DNA from: Paludibacteraceae bacterium
Lineage (GTDB): Bacteria; Bacteroidota; Bacteroidia; Bacteroidales; Paludibacteraceae
Direction of reading: 5' to 3'
DNA: 64,000 bases
NCBI GenBank assembly: GCA_017625155.1
Contig: JAGALP010000004.1
Location: 186,001 to 250,000 of the forward strand
The translations under genes were made by a program, and so were the position numbers. The notes under the pieces were generated by a model. That model ran no database searches. It saw only the letters and a program-made list of their open reading frames with translations, and was not told the origin of the DNA. This document shows, piece by piece, positions 1 through 7,450 of the stretch; position 1 is the stretch's first letter; each line of letters begins with the position of its first letter.

Positions 1-14
1 TTCGGAGCATCTGG

Positions 15-509
15 CTAGTGTCTTTCCAACTCAATCACCTCTAAATCGCGAATTTCTGCCCCATCAATCACAAATCTCAGCAATGTCTGTACCGTCTGCC
101 AACCCTGTTTTCCTGCGGCTCCGGGGTTCATGGTCAGCATCTGCCATGTAGGGTCGTATTGCACCTTCAAAATATGGCTATGACCACATACAAACAATTG
201 TGGTGTCTCCTTCTTGAACATGGGTAACAACCATGGATTATATTTCCCAGGATAACCACCAATATGCGTCATCAGCACATTTACGTCCTCCACGCGGAAG
301 CGATAGAACTCGCTGAGCGAATACCTTACATCGCCACTATCCATATTGCCATACACCGCGCGTGTGGGTTTGAACTCACGCAGGTGCTGTAGCACCATAG
401 CACTGCCTATATCCCCTGCATGCCATATCTCGTCCACTTCTGCGAAATGCTCCAGTACGCGTGGATCCAAATAACTATGTGTATCGCTCAATAAACCGAT
501 GCGTGTCAT
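15..509 (-). CDS. YfcE/MJ0936-type metallophosphoesterase
   Basis: A 164-residue protein with the full calcineurin-like phosphoesterase motif set: SDTH at 8-11, GD at 32-33, GNMD at 54-57, THIGG at 81-85 and GHSH at 109-112. These are the metal-binding Asp, Asn and His residues of the YfcE/MJ0936 family, whose members hydrolyse phosphodiesters with Mn or Ni in the cytoplasm. The length is normal for the family. No signal peptide is present. It starts 3 bp after the stop of the GldF-like permease gene, so the two are probably cotranscribed. The physiological substrate cannot be told from sequence. Confidence 0.9.
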   Translation of the reverse strand: MTRIGLLSDTHSYLDPRVLEHFAEVDEIWHAGDIGSAMVLQHLREFKPTRAVYGNMDSGDVRYSLSEFYRFRVEDVNVLMTHIGGYPGKYNPWLLPMFKKETPQLFVCGHSHILKVQYDPTWQMLTMNPGAAGKQGWQTVQTLLRFVIDGAEIRDLEVIELERH

Positions 510-512
510 ACA

Positions 513-1178
513 TTATCGTTTTTCGGCGCGGTTCATGATAAGGATACTTACTATGACTGCTGCTATAGCTACGCTCAGGAAGAATACCACATCTCGCAAA
601 TCTACCACTCCGCGTGAGATACTGCTGTAGTGGTCTTGTAGTGTTACCCAAAATAGGATAAAGCAGCTCACTCCACCCAAGATAAACGACACTAACTGGC
701 TTTTAGTCAAAGTACTACATAGCATACCAATACCTGTAAACGAAGCACTTAAGAACACCAATCCCATCATCGAACCAACGAATTGTCCTCCATCTATATT
801 GCCTATTGGCTCTGCCATGTAGAATACAATGAAATAGTGTACAATGCAAGGTAACAGTGCCAATACAATCAGCACAAATGCTGCCATATATTTGCCTACA
901 ACAATCTTCCATAGCGCAATGGGCTGTGCACGAAGTAGTATCCACGTTCCGCTTTGGCGCTCTTCGGCAAACAACCGCATGGTCAGCGCAGGGCATACAA
1001 GCATGAGCAACCACGGGCTGATTTGAAACAATCCATCCACTTGTGCATAACCTGATTCGATGACATTCCATTGTCCTGGTATCACCCATAGGAATAGACT
1101 CACTGCTAATAGAAACAACCCAATCACAATGTACGCAATCGGCGTAGAGAAATAATATGATAATTCTTTTCGAAACAT
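513..1178 (-). CDS. gldF: GldF-like ABC-2 type transporter permease
   Basis: A 221-residue integral membrane protein with about six hydrophobic segments (near 15-32, 55-70, 95-118, 135-155, 160-180 and 195-215). The N terminus, a short cytoplasmic FRKELSYYFSTPIAY stretch before the first helix, and the FAEERQSGTW segment near residue 70 are typical of GldF-type ABC-2 permeases. In gliding Flavobacteriia GldF works with the ATPase GldA and the substrate-binding subunit GldG. Neither partner is adjacent here: downstream is a phosphoesterase, upstream an MFS transporter. The gene may be a general ABC-2 permease that keeps the gldF name only by similarity. Family call firm, role uncertain. Confidence 0.75.
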   Translation of the reverse strand: MFRKELSYYFSTPIAYIVIGLFLLAVSLFLWVIPGQWNVIESGYAQVDGLFQISPWLLMLVCPALTMRLFAEERQSGTWILLRAQPIALWKIVVGKYMAAFVLIVLALLPCIVHYFIVFYMAEPIGNIDGGQFVGSMMGLVFLSASFTGIGMLCSTLTKSQLVSFILGGVSCFILFWVTLQDHYSSISRGVVDLRDVVFFLSVAIAAVIVSILIMNRAEKR

Positions 1179-1186
1179 GTTTATAT

Positions 1187-1219
1187 CCCTCCCCTTTTAG
1201 GGGGAGGGCAGGAGGGGGC
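1187..1219. repeat. GC-rich palindromic intergenic repeat
   Basis: CCCTCCCC (1187-1194) and GGGGAGGG (1201-1208) form a perfect 8-bp stem with a 6-nt spacer, followed by a second G-rich block to 1219. It fills most of the 41-bp gap between the MFS gene and gldF. A closely similar C-run/G-run palindrome lies inside the rlmB coding region at 51005-51031, so this is an interspersed repeat and not only a local terminator. Confidence 0.7.
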
Positions 1220-2497
1220 TTATTTCTTTACAGGAGTTTTTGGGAAGATTATCCAGAAAGCAATGGCAACTACCAATGCAAAACCTGCGAAGATATACCA
1301 GCTGGTTTGCCAGCCATCCCAAATAGCCATTGGACCTGCTGCAATCACTGATTCTGCATTAACGAAATGATTCACAATCGCTTGCGCTGCCAATGTACCA
1401 ATCGTAGCACCAAAGCCATTGGTCATCATCACAAACAGACCTTGTGCGCTGGAGCGTTGAGCTGGGTCAGTTTCTTGATCCACATACAGCGAGCCAGAGA
1501 TATTGAAGAAGTCAAAAGCAAAGCCATAGACAATGCAGCTCAATACGAACAATATCACACCTGGCATGCCTGGGTCACCTGCGCCGAAGAAGCCGAAACG
1601 CAATACCCATGCGAACATAGCCATCAGCATTACAGACTTGATACCAAAACGTTTCAAGAAGAATGGGATAAACAGGATACACAATGCCTCACAGATTTGT
1701 GAGATAGAAATCAGGATATTTGCATGTTGTACGCCAAAAGTATCCGCAAACTCCTCAATCGCTCCGAAGCTGGTAATGAATGGGTTAGCGTAGCCATTGG
1801 TGATTTGCAAGCACATACCAAGCAGCATAGAGAAGATGAAGAACACTGCCATCTTCTTTTGTTTGAACAGCGCAAATGCCTCCAATCCGAGTGCTTCCAC
1901 CAGCGATTTGTTCTCCACATGGCCTTTGGTTGGGCATTTAGGCAAAGTGAGTGAATACAATGCTAATGCAACGCTCAATCCACCGCTGACAACGAATTGC
2001 TTAGGAGTAGCTTGGAAACCGCACAAGTCCACTACCCACATCGTTACGATAAATCCCACTGTACCGAGTACGCGGATAGGAGGGAAGTCCTTCACTGTAT
2101 CCATGTTTGCTTGCTTTAATGCGGTATAAGCCACCGAGTTAGTCAGCGCGAGGGTAGGCATAAAGAACGCCACCGAAGCGGTGTAGAGCGAGAATAGTGT
2201 AGCAAATTGTACGCCGTCGCCTGCAAAGAGGCCGTAGGCACCTGTAGCAATCATAAAGGTACCTGCCAATGCGTGGCAAAGACTGAGTGCTTTCTCGGCA
2301 GGAATCCAACGGTCTGCCACGATACCCATGAGTGCGGGCATAAACAAGCTGACGATACCTTGGATGGAATAAAACCAACCGATATTGGTAGCCATACCAT
2401 GCGTAGCGAGGTAGGTACCCATAGATGTTAAATACGCTCCCCAAACGGCAAATTCGAGGAAGTTCATGACTGTTAGTCGAAGTTTGATGTTCTTCAT
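1220..2497 (-). CDS. NupG-like nucleoside MFS transporter
   Basis: A 425-residue protein with about twelve hydrophobic segments. The opening (KNIKLRLTVMNFLEFAVWGAYL) and the GIVADRW loop near residue 60 match the nucleoside:H+ symporter (NupG/XapB) branch of the major facilitator superfamily, as found across Bacteroidales. It would import nucleosides across the inner membrane by proton symport. Start chosen at 2497: a good -33/-7 promoter lies 62-92 bp upstream at 2559-2589. The gene is followed by gldF after a 41-bp gap holding a GC-rich palindrome. The exact substrate is inferred from the family only. Confidence 0.85.
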   Translation of the reverse strand: MKNIKLRLTVMNFLEFAVWGAYLTSMGTYLATHGMATNIGWFYSIQGIVSLFMPALMGIVADRWIPAEKALSLCHALAGTFMIATGAYGLFAGDGVQFATLFSLYTASVAFFMPTLALTNSVAYTALKQANMDTVKDFPPIRVLGTVGFIVTMWVVDLCGFQATPKQFVVSGGLSVALALYSLTLPKCPTKGHVENKSLVEALGLEAFALFKQKKMAVFFIFSMLLGMCLQITNGYANPFITSFGAIEEFADTFGVQHANILISISQICEALCILFIPFFLKRFGIKSVMLMAMFAWVLRFGFFGAGDPGMPGVILFVLSCIVYGFAFDFFNISGSLYVDQETDPAQRSSAQGLFVMMTNGFGATIGTLAAQAIVNHFVNAESVIAAGPMAIWDGWQTSWYIFAGFALVVAIAFWIIFPKTPVKK

Positions 2498-2558
2498 ATT
2501 AGTATAATTTAATTTGTTTCAACGTTTCAGAAAGAGTGGATGGTTTACATTCCGCCTG

Positions 2559-2589
2559 CAAAGGTACTACTTTTTTTTGAGATATGCAA
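2559..2589 (-). promoter_or_regulatory. Bacteroidota promoter of the MFS gene
   Basis: On the minus strand, TTG (2587-2589) is followed by 20 nt and TACCTTTG (2559-2566), matching the -33 TTG and -7 TAnnTTTG consensus of the Bacteroidota housekeeping sigma factor. Confidence 0.8.
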
Positions 2590-2653
2590 GTGGATATGTT
2601 TTTTGCTCCAAACTTTTCGCTTACTGTGGATTATGCCGAAGGTACTACAAGTC

Positions 2654-2728
2654 CTCTTCGGGCTTGGCGACCACTTCGCGACCTGAAGGAGTGCGACGGA
2701 ACGCACTCCGAGCGCAGCGCCCGAAGAG
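2654..2728. repeat. Nested long palindrome
   Basis: CTCTTCGGGC (2654-2663) pairs perfectly with GCCCGAAGAG (2719-2728), enclosing a second perfect stem GGAGTGCG (2688-2695) / CGCACTCC (2702-2709). The central GGCGACCA segment resembles a stretch near 46917-46942. No T-run follows, so it does not look like a simple terminator. Confidence 0.65.
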
Positions 2729-2821
2729 TCCCCACTCTGAGGAATCCGCGCAAGCATAGAACAAATGATCACATCTATAGCCTAAATGTGCCCTATCAGT
2801 GTCTTTTAGCTTCAAATATTT

Positions 2822-2883
2822 GTGCCTCTATAATAATGGTGTAAAAATCTTCGGCGTGGAAGGGGTTTTGCGCCGAAGATTTG
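2822..2883. repeat. Interspersed hairpin element, copy 1
   Basis: A 62-bp element nearly identical to 46707-46768. It has a conserved A/T-rich lead containing CTATAATAAT, then a stem 2845-2857 / 2870-2882 with a 12-nt loop. The two stem positions nearest the loop differ between copies in a way that keeps pairing. Confidence 0.75.
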
Positions 2884-2978
2884 CAGTTTTGGAGCGTGAA
2901 ATGGTATATACAATACGCGGAAATATCTGTATTACAAGAGTTTCCGCATGAGTGTATTTTTTTTGAAAAAGTTTTCGC

Positions 2979-3014
2979 GTGCCGAAGGTTACGCCGAAAG
3001 TTGTGCCGAAGATT
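2979..3014. repeat. Dodecamer tandem array (GTGCCGAAGGTT type)
   Basis: Three degenerate 12-bp units, starting at 2979, 2991 and 3003, each reading NNGCCGAANNTT. The same unit occurs twice at 46862-46885, close to the second copy of the hairpin element. Confidence 0.7.
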
Positions 3015-3029
3015 ATTAGTGCGCTTGCA

Positions 3030-3224
3030 TTAAAAATCATTATCCTCATACGAATCAAATCCCGACATACCATCGTTGTCGTAGTCGCCACAGTCCCAGT
3101 CTTCGCGAGATGTCCAGTTCGATGAACCGCTTGCGCGGTGGCGACGATCTTCATGAATACTGCGGTAATCTTCCGCATTAAAACTGCTCTCATCGGAGCC
3201 AAAGAGAAAATCAAATAGTCCCAT
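3030..3224 (-). CDS. Small acidic hypothetical protein
   Basis: A 64-residue reading frame beginning MGLFDFLFG, a hydrophobic N-terminal patch seen at the start of many short Bacteroidota hypothetical proteins. The remainder is hydrophilic and rich in Asp, Glu, Ser and Arg, with a strongly acidic C-terminal third. It lies just downstream of the RhuM-Fic gene in the same orientation, separated by a heptamer repeat array. It could be a small partner of that gene, but this is position only. No known domain recognised. A longer overlapping minus-strand frame (2828-3250) looks non-coding. Confidence 0.45.
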   Translation of the reverse strand: MGLFDFLFGSDESSFNAEDYRSIHEDRRHRASGSSNWTSREDWDCGDYDNDGMSGFDSYEDNDF

Positions 3225-3230
3225 AGTAGT

Positions 3231-3258
3231 AATTTTGAATTAAGAATCATGAATTTTG
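3231..3258. repeat. Heptamer array (AATTTTG type) with adjacent palindrome
   Basis: Four 7-bp units in register (AATTTTG, AATTAAG, AATCATG, AATTTTG), followed by a 22-bp near-palindrome at 3267-3288 that ends next to the stop codon of the RhuM-Fic gene. It belongs to the short-period array class seen throughout the window. Confidence 0.6.
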
Positions 3259-3291
3259 AGTTGGTAATTCTGTCGAATTCGATAGAATTAG

Positions 3292-4290
3292 TTAATTGCG
3301 TTGATTAATTAAATTGACAACTACCTTTACCATCACGTCTTTTTCTTCGGTCTTACTTTCGGCAATCATTAGCGTTAAGGCAACCAAAGTGCTATCTGCA
3401 ATGCGTTTACTACCATCAGAATGATAAAGCAGATGGTTATTATTCAAGAACCATAAGAACAATGTTGCAGCAATACGTTTGTTTCCATCGCTAAACGAAT
3501 GGTTTTTCGTTACCAAATAAAGCAACATTGCAGCTTTCTCCTCTACACTTGGATACAAATCCTCGCCATCGAAAGTTTGGTATATTTGACCAATACTGCT
3601 TCGGAAAGAATCATCTTTCTCATTTCCAAACAAAATAGATGCGCCAAACTTATCGCGCAAGCGCTGAATCTGCTCCATTGCGTTTTCATAGGTGGCATGA
3701 AATGAGGCTACTTTAGTAGTTTGATCAATGGTCAAGCGTTCGTAATCGTAGTTATCGAGCGTATCGAGTGCATAGGTATAATCGACTACGACGTCAAGAA
3801 GATCTTGCGTCTCGATAGTGTTTTCCTGTTCTCGGTGTTGTAGCGTGCGACCAACCACTTGCACTAATTGGCGCAATTCGCTGATTTGCTCATGGCGCAA
3901 GCGTTCGTTGATAGCATAGCCTTTGATGAGATACTGTTTCAATACACGATTTGCCCATTGGCGGAATTGCACACCGCGTTGGCTTTTCACACGATAGCCT
4001 ACGGAAATGATGACGTCGAGGTTATAAATTGTTGCTTCTGCCTCTTGCGTATACCCCTTTCTACGACCATATTTCTTGGGTAGTGCAAATTTTGCACATA
4101 CCAAGGATTCGTCCAATTCTCCTTCCTTGAATACATTGCGGATGTGCCTTGAGATAACTGTTCTGTCTTTTTGGAAAAGATCTGCCATTTGAGCTTGTGT
4201 TAGCCACACGGTGTCGTTCTCCATGCGAACATCAATCTGCGTTTGATTGTCGGCAGTTTGATAGATAATAATTTGATTGTCTTGATTCAT
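3292..4290 (-). CDS. RhuM-family protein with C-terminal Fic/Doc domain
   Basis: A 332-residue protein. Residues about 1-150 match the RhuM-type N-terminal module, including a helix-turn-helix-like WLTQAQMADLFQKDRTVISRH and the VGYRVKSQRGVQFRQWA segment. The C-terminal part carries a Fic/Doc core: HSFSDGNKR at 264-272. This is HxFxDGNKR with Lys at 271, as in Doc-like proteins that phosphorylate, and not the HPFxxGNGR of AMP-transferring Fic enzymes. Such proteins are found in pathogenicity islands and toxin-antitoxin-like loci, but their targets are unknown. It has its own promoter, and no obvious antitoxin is next to it. Confidence 0.85.
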   Translation of the reverse strand: MNQDNQIIIYQTADNQTQIDVRMENDTVWLTQAQMADLFQKDRTVISRHIRNVFKEGELDESLVCAKFALPKKYGRRKGYTQEAEATIYNLDVIISVGYRVKSQRGVQFRQWANRVLKQYLIKGYAINERLRHEQISELRQLVQVVGRTLQHREQENTIETQDLLDVVVDYTYALDTLDNYDYERLTIDQTTKVASFHATYENAMEQIQRLRDKFGASILFGNEKDDSFRSSIGQIYQTFDGEDLYPSVEEKAAMLLYLVTKNHSFSDGNKRIAATLFLWFLNNNHLLYHSDGSKRIADSTLVALTLMIAESKTEEKDVMVKVVVNLINQRN

Positions 4291-4318
4291 AAGTTTGTAT
4301 GTTTATTGTTTTACGCTG

Positions 4319-4326
4319 CAAAGGTA
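4319..4326 (-). promoter_or_regulatory. -7 element of the RhuM-Fic gene
   Basis: TACCTTTG on the minus strand, 29 bp upstream of the start codon. No clear TTG is seen at the expected -33 distance, so this promoter may be weak or activator dependent. Confidence 0.6.
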
Positions 4327-4415
4327 CTACATCAAACTGCTAAAACTTGTCAGTATGTCAAGAAAATGCAAAAAAATGCACTTTTTTTGAAGAAAGTGCT
4401 AATAACATATACAAA

Positions 4416-4440
4416 ACGCCCACGAGGGTGCTGTGGGCGT
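4416..4440 (-). terminator. Intrinsic terminator of the TPR-retropepsin gene
   Basis: ACGCCCAC (4416-4423) and GTGGGCGT (4433-4440) form a perfect 8-bp stem. Read on the minus strand it is followed by TTTT and lies 56 bp past the stop codon at 4496, closing the large cluster. Confidence 0.75.
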
Positions 4441-4495
4441 GGAGAGATATAGAAAGTCTTTGCAAGTTAATTAAAAAGCAGTCATTTCCCAGTGG

Positions 4496-6526
4496 TTATT
4501 GCTTGGTTGTGATTTTGAGGATGCGCTGGGAGTTGTCAATTTCAATTTTACCGAGGCGTTGGAGGACACTCTGACCGAGCAAGAGAGGAGCATTTTGACT
4601 TTGCACTACTGATGCTCGGATGTTATTTAGAGATAAACCTCCAAAGTTGATAGAGTTGAGATTGATAACTGTACCGACTGAAATATTTCCATCGGCAGTT
4701 TGGTAATGTTGCTTTCCTACAATATCCTTTTCTGATAGATAGCCATTTTTGAACATAAAATTAGCTTCTACCTGTGAAATCGTTACATCACTAGCTCCAG
4801 TATCAAATACGAAATTAAGAGGCAGACCATTTATAGTGCAGTTAACCTTCGTAACACCATTTGCTGCAGTAAAAGGTACTTCTACAACGCGTTCCTCTGT
4901 AGAGCTATCGTTGGAGTTATTGTTGTTGGCTTCTTGTATTTTTTGTGTATATTCTTCTACTAGTGAAATGAAACGTTCATCGTTTCTAATCGCATCGAAG
5001 TCCATATCTACTGATATATGATGTAAACGAACAAATCCATTCTCAAATGCTTTTCGCAAATAGAATACAGCACTATCAACTTGATTTGCCAACGCAAAAG
5101 TACAAGCCGCATCGTAATTGGCTGTAGAATCTTCTCGTAAGGTACGACGTATAAAATTAATCGCTAAGGAATCATTACCCAAGAAATGGTAAGCAGATGG
5201 TGCACAAGAATTAGTACTAGGAATTGTATCAAATGATAAAATTTTCTCAAAGTCTGCATTGGCTAAATCTGTTTTACCAAGGGCAAGATAACTGCGACCA
5301 CGACCATCGTAGGCATAGTTGTAGGTAGAATCAAGCATAATAGAGAGATTGAAGTCCTCAATTGCTGCTTCGTGTTGCAAATCAAGATGTTTGTACCAGC
5401 CACGGCGATAGTATGCGTAACTATACTCGGGATAAAACTCAATGTATTTGGTGAGATCTTCTATTGCTTTGGCACGATTACCCATTTCACCATAAATATT
5501 AGCACGCTGTTCATAGTAATCTGCATCTGTAGAATCTACAGCGATAGCATAGTTGACATACTCAAGTGCGCGTCCAAAATCTCCCATCTTCGAATAGCAA
5601 TATGCTATTTGCTCATCAAATAATGTAGAGGCATTGATGCGTTTGCATGCCTGATATTGCTCAATAGCATCTCGGAAAAGGCGGTTGTTTTCTAAGACTA
5701 AACCATAGTAGTAGGACCAATATACATTGTTTGGTTCTTTCGTCTTTTTGATTTGGAATTTTCCTTTAAGAAGATTGAGCGTAGTAGGGTCGGTATATTC
5801 AGTTATTAACAAGTAATATGCTTTGCGGTCTTCATCAATATCCAGTGCTGTGAGGATGTCATCGGCGGCTTCGTTGTAGCGTTTTTGTTTGAGATACACT
5901 TCCGCACGGAAAGAATAACCAGAAGAGTATTCTGGATGGATTTTTATAACATAAGAGAAGAGTTCAATAGCTTTTTCATATTCTCCTTGTTCTTTGAGGT
6001 TTCTACCCAGTCCCATATATCCAATAACGCTTCCAGGGTTAAGAGATATGATGTGCTCGTAATCTTTGTTTGCCTCTTCATATTTGCCTTGATTAAAGAG
6101 GATGTCACCACGTGACTCAAAATAATCCTCGTTGCTTGGATTAATTTTAATGGCTTGATTAAAATCTTTAAGCGCAGCGACAGTATCTTCTAATTCAAGA
6201 TAGATGTTAGCTCTCATGGAGTATGCCCAACTAGTGTATTCAACATCCTTTTTAGAAATGTATTGCATCGCCTTGTTAACAGCAGTGAGGGCTGCTCCAT
6301 ATTCACTTTGAGAAGCACGAGCCGCAGCAATCCAACCATGGGCATAACCGTTTTTTGGATTCTCTTCGATTTCTTTGTTTAGGTAGTCAATACCTGTAGC
6401 GACCTCACCTTCAACGAGGGCTTCTACTCCTCGTTGGTAGTTATAGGAATTAGGTCTTTGGGGTTGTTTGGCAAACATCGTACTGCATGTGAGTACGAGC
6501 GCAAGTACAATAAAAATTTGTTTCAT
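4496..6526 (-). CDS. Exported TPR protein with C-terminal retropepsin-like domain
   Basis: A 676-residue protein with an N-terminal signal peptide (cleavage likely after MFA near 19). At least ten tetratricopeptide repeats, such as NQGKYEEANKDYEHI and KQKRYNEAADDIL, cover about residues 25-480. The last 130 residues resemble a clan AA aspartic protease: FDTGASDVTIS puts the catalytic DTG at 575-577, and LLGQSVLQRLG near 650 matches the family's second conserved block. Such enzymes work as dimers with one Asp per subunit. It would act in the periplasm or at the outer membrane. It is the last gene of the tubulin-like cluster, separated by 160 bp and a stem-loop, so it may be a separate transcription unit. 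The target is unknown. Confidence 0.85.
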   Translation of the reverse strand: MKQIFIVLALVLTCSTMFAKQPQRPNSYNYQRGVEALVEGEVATGIDYLNKEIEENPKNGYAHGWIAAARASQSEYGAALTAVNKAMQYISKKDVEYTSWAYSMRANIYLELEDTVAALKDFNQAIKINPSNEDYFESRGDILFNQGKYEEANKDYEHIISLNPGSVIGYMGLGRNLKEQGEYEKAIELFSYVIKIHPEYSSGYSFRAEVYLKQKRYNEAADDILTALDIDEDRKAYYLLITEYTDPTTLNLLKGKFQIKKTKEPNNVYWSYYYGLVLENNRLFRDAIEQYQACKRINASTLFDEQIAYCYSKMGDFGRALEYVNYAIAVDSTDADYYEQRANIYGEMGNRAKAIEDLTKYIEFYPEYSYAYYRRGWYKHLDLQHEAAIEDFNLSIMLDSTYNYAYDGRGRSYLALGKTDLANADFEKILSFDTIPSTNSCAPSAYHFLGNDSLAINFIRRTLREDSTANYDAACTFALANQVDSAVFYLRKAFENGFVRLHHISVDMDFDAIRNDERFISLVEEYTQKIQEANNNNSNDSSTEERVVEVPFTAANGVTKVNCTINGLPLNFVFDTGASDVTISQVEANFMFKNGYLSEKDIVGKQHYQTADGNISVGTVINLNSINFGGLSLNNIRASVVQSQNAPLLLGQSVLQRLGKIEIDNSQRILKITTKQ

Positions 6527-6634
6527 AGTTTTTGAAATTTTAATTAAAGTGGTTGTTTATTTGAGAATGCATTTATTCTTTTTATCAAGGATTGTATGTT
6601 CAAAAATTAATATTAAACACTCCTATCTTAAAGG

Positions 6635-6680
6635 AAACTCCTCAATAACAAATGATAATGTTTATATTATTGAGGAGTTT
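6635..6680 (-). terminator. Long stem-loop between protease genes
   Basis: AAACTCCTCAATAA (6635-6648) and TTATTGAGGAGTTT (6667-6680) form a perfect 14-bp stem with an 18-nt loop, 6 bp past the stop of the trypsin-like gene. Only a short T-rich stretch follows on the minus strand, so it is either a weak terminator or an mRNA-stabilising 3-prime structure. Confidence 0.6.
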
Positions 6681-6686
6681 CATGAC

Positions 6687-7448
6687 TTATAATTGAAAAC
6701 CTTTTGCACGTAAAGTACTGATTACTTTATCTATCTTGAGAGCATAAGTTTGACCGTCATTGTATCCTTGTAGAATACCTCCTGCAATGACAATCCCGAT
6801 GATGTTTTTATTTTTATCTAGCAAGGCTCCTCCGCTATTACCGTGCCATGCTTTGGCATCAGCAACATAAAGGTTTTTGAACTCAGTAACGCCGCCAGAA
6901 ATGTTACATAATTTTCCACTGGTTTGCATATATGCTCCGCCACCATATCCTTCTACGATTATGTCGTCACCAACCTTTAAAGATGGCAAGTTGTTATTAA
7001 TAGGATAGACTTGTGCATACTTACTTGCATCAATTAATTGGATTTTTAGCAGAGCAAAATCTTCTTCAGGTGATTGATTTTTTTTATAGTCACCCAAAGC
7101 CACTAACTCTGCATCAGCAGTCAACGTTATTCCTGTTGTGTTATTTGGGTCCTGAAATACAATAGTACATCTATCACCTATTTGCATTCCATCATACACG
7201 TGTGCGGCTGACAATAGAAGATTATTTCCTATATGGATTGCGGAACCAGTCCCACTATAAGTTTGAACTAATGCGACTGCACTATAGTTTCCTATACAGT
7301 CTTTGAAAATCTTTTTACGGAAGGCAAATGGGACTGCAACTAATAAGACAAGTATACCTATCAAGCATATGCGAGTAGGAAGAATAGTTTTTCTAATGTC
7401 CGAATATAATTTGGTTCGTTGAGTAGACCCCACAAAAATATGTTTCAT
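6687..7448 (-). CDS. Membrane-anchored trypsin-like serine protease
   Basis: A 253-residue protein with one transmembrane segment (about 25-42), leaving the protease domain outside the cytoplasm. The chymotrypsin-fold triad is visible: His83 in SAAHVYDG, Asp130 in EEDFALLKI and Ser205 in HGNSGGALL. No PDZ domain follows, so it is shorter than DegP/HtrA. The stop codon of the tubulin-like gene lies 2 bp before its start, so the two are almost certainly cotranscribed. A role in processing or quality control of the exported cluster products is inferred from position only. All three triad residues are intact. Confidence 0.88.
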   Translation of the reverse strand: MKHIFVGSTQRTKLYSDIRKTILPTRICLIGILVLLVAVPFAFRKKIFKDCIGNYSAVALVQTYSGTGSAIHIGNNLLLSAAHVYDGMQIGDRCTIVFQDPNNTTGITLTADAELVALGDYKKNQSPEEDFALLKIQLIDASKYAQVYPINNNLPSLKVGDDIIVEGYGGGAYMQTSGKLCNISGGVTEFKNLYVADAKAWHGNSGGALLDKNKNIIGIVIAGGILQGYNDGQTYALKIDKVISTLRAKGFQL

Positions 7449-7450
7449 AA

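Larger units (their letters stand above)
2498..3029. other. Gene-free stretch made of repeats and hairpins
   Basis: No convincing coding sequence. It holds the promoter of the MFS gene, a nested long palindrome (2654-2728), a 62-bp hairpin element repeated at 46707-46768 and a GTGCCGAA dodecamer array (2979-3014). The reading frames here are shadows of those repeats. Confidence 0.7.

Noticed and set aside
2828-3250. 140-residue minus-strand frame overlapping the small acidic gene
   Set aside because: It runs through the hairpin element and the dodecamer array and lacks protein-like composition.
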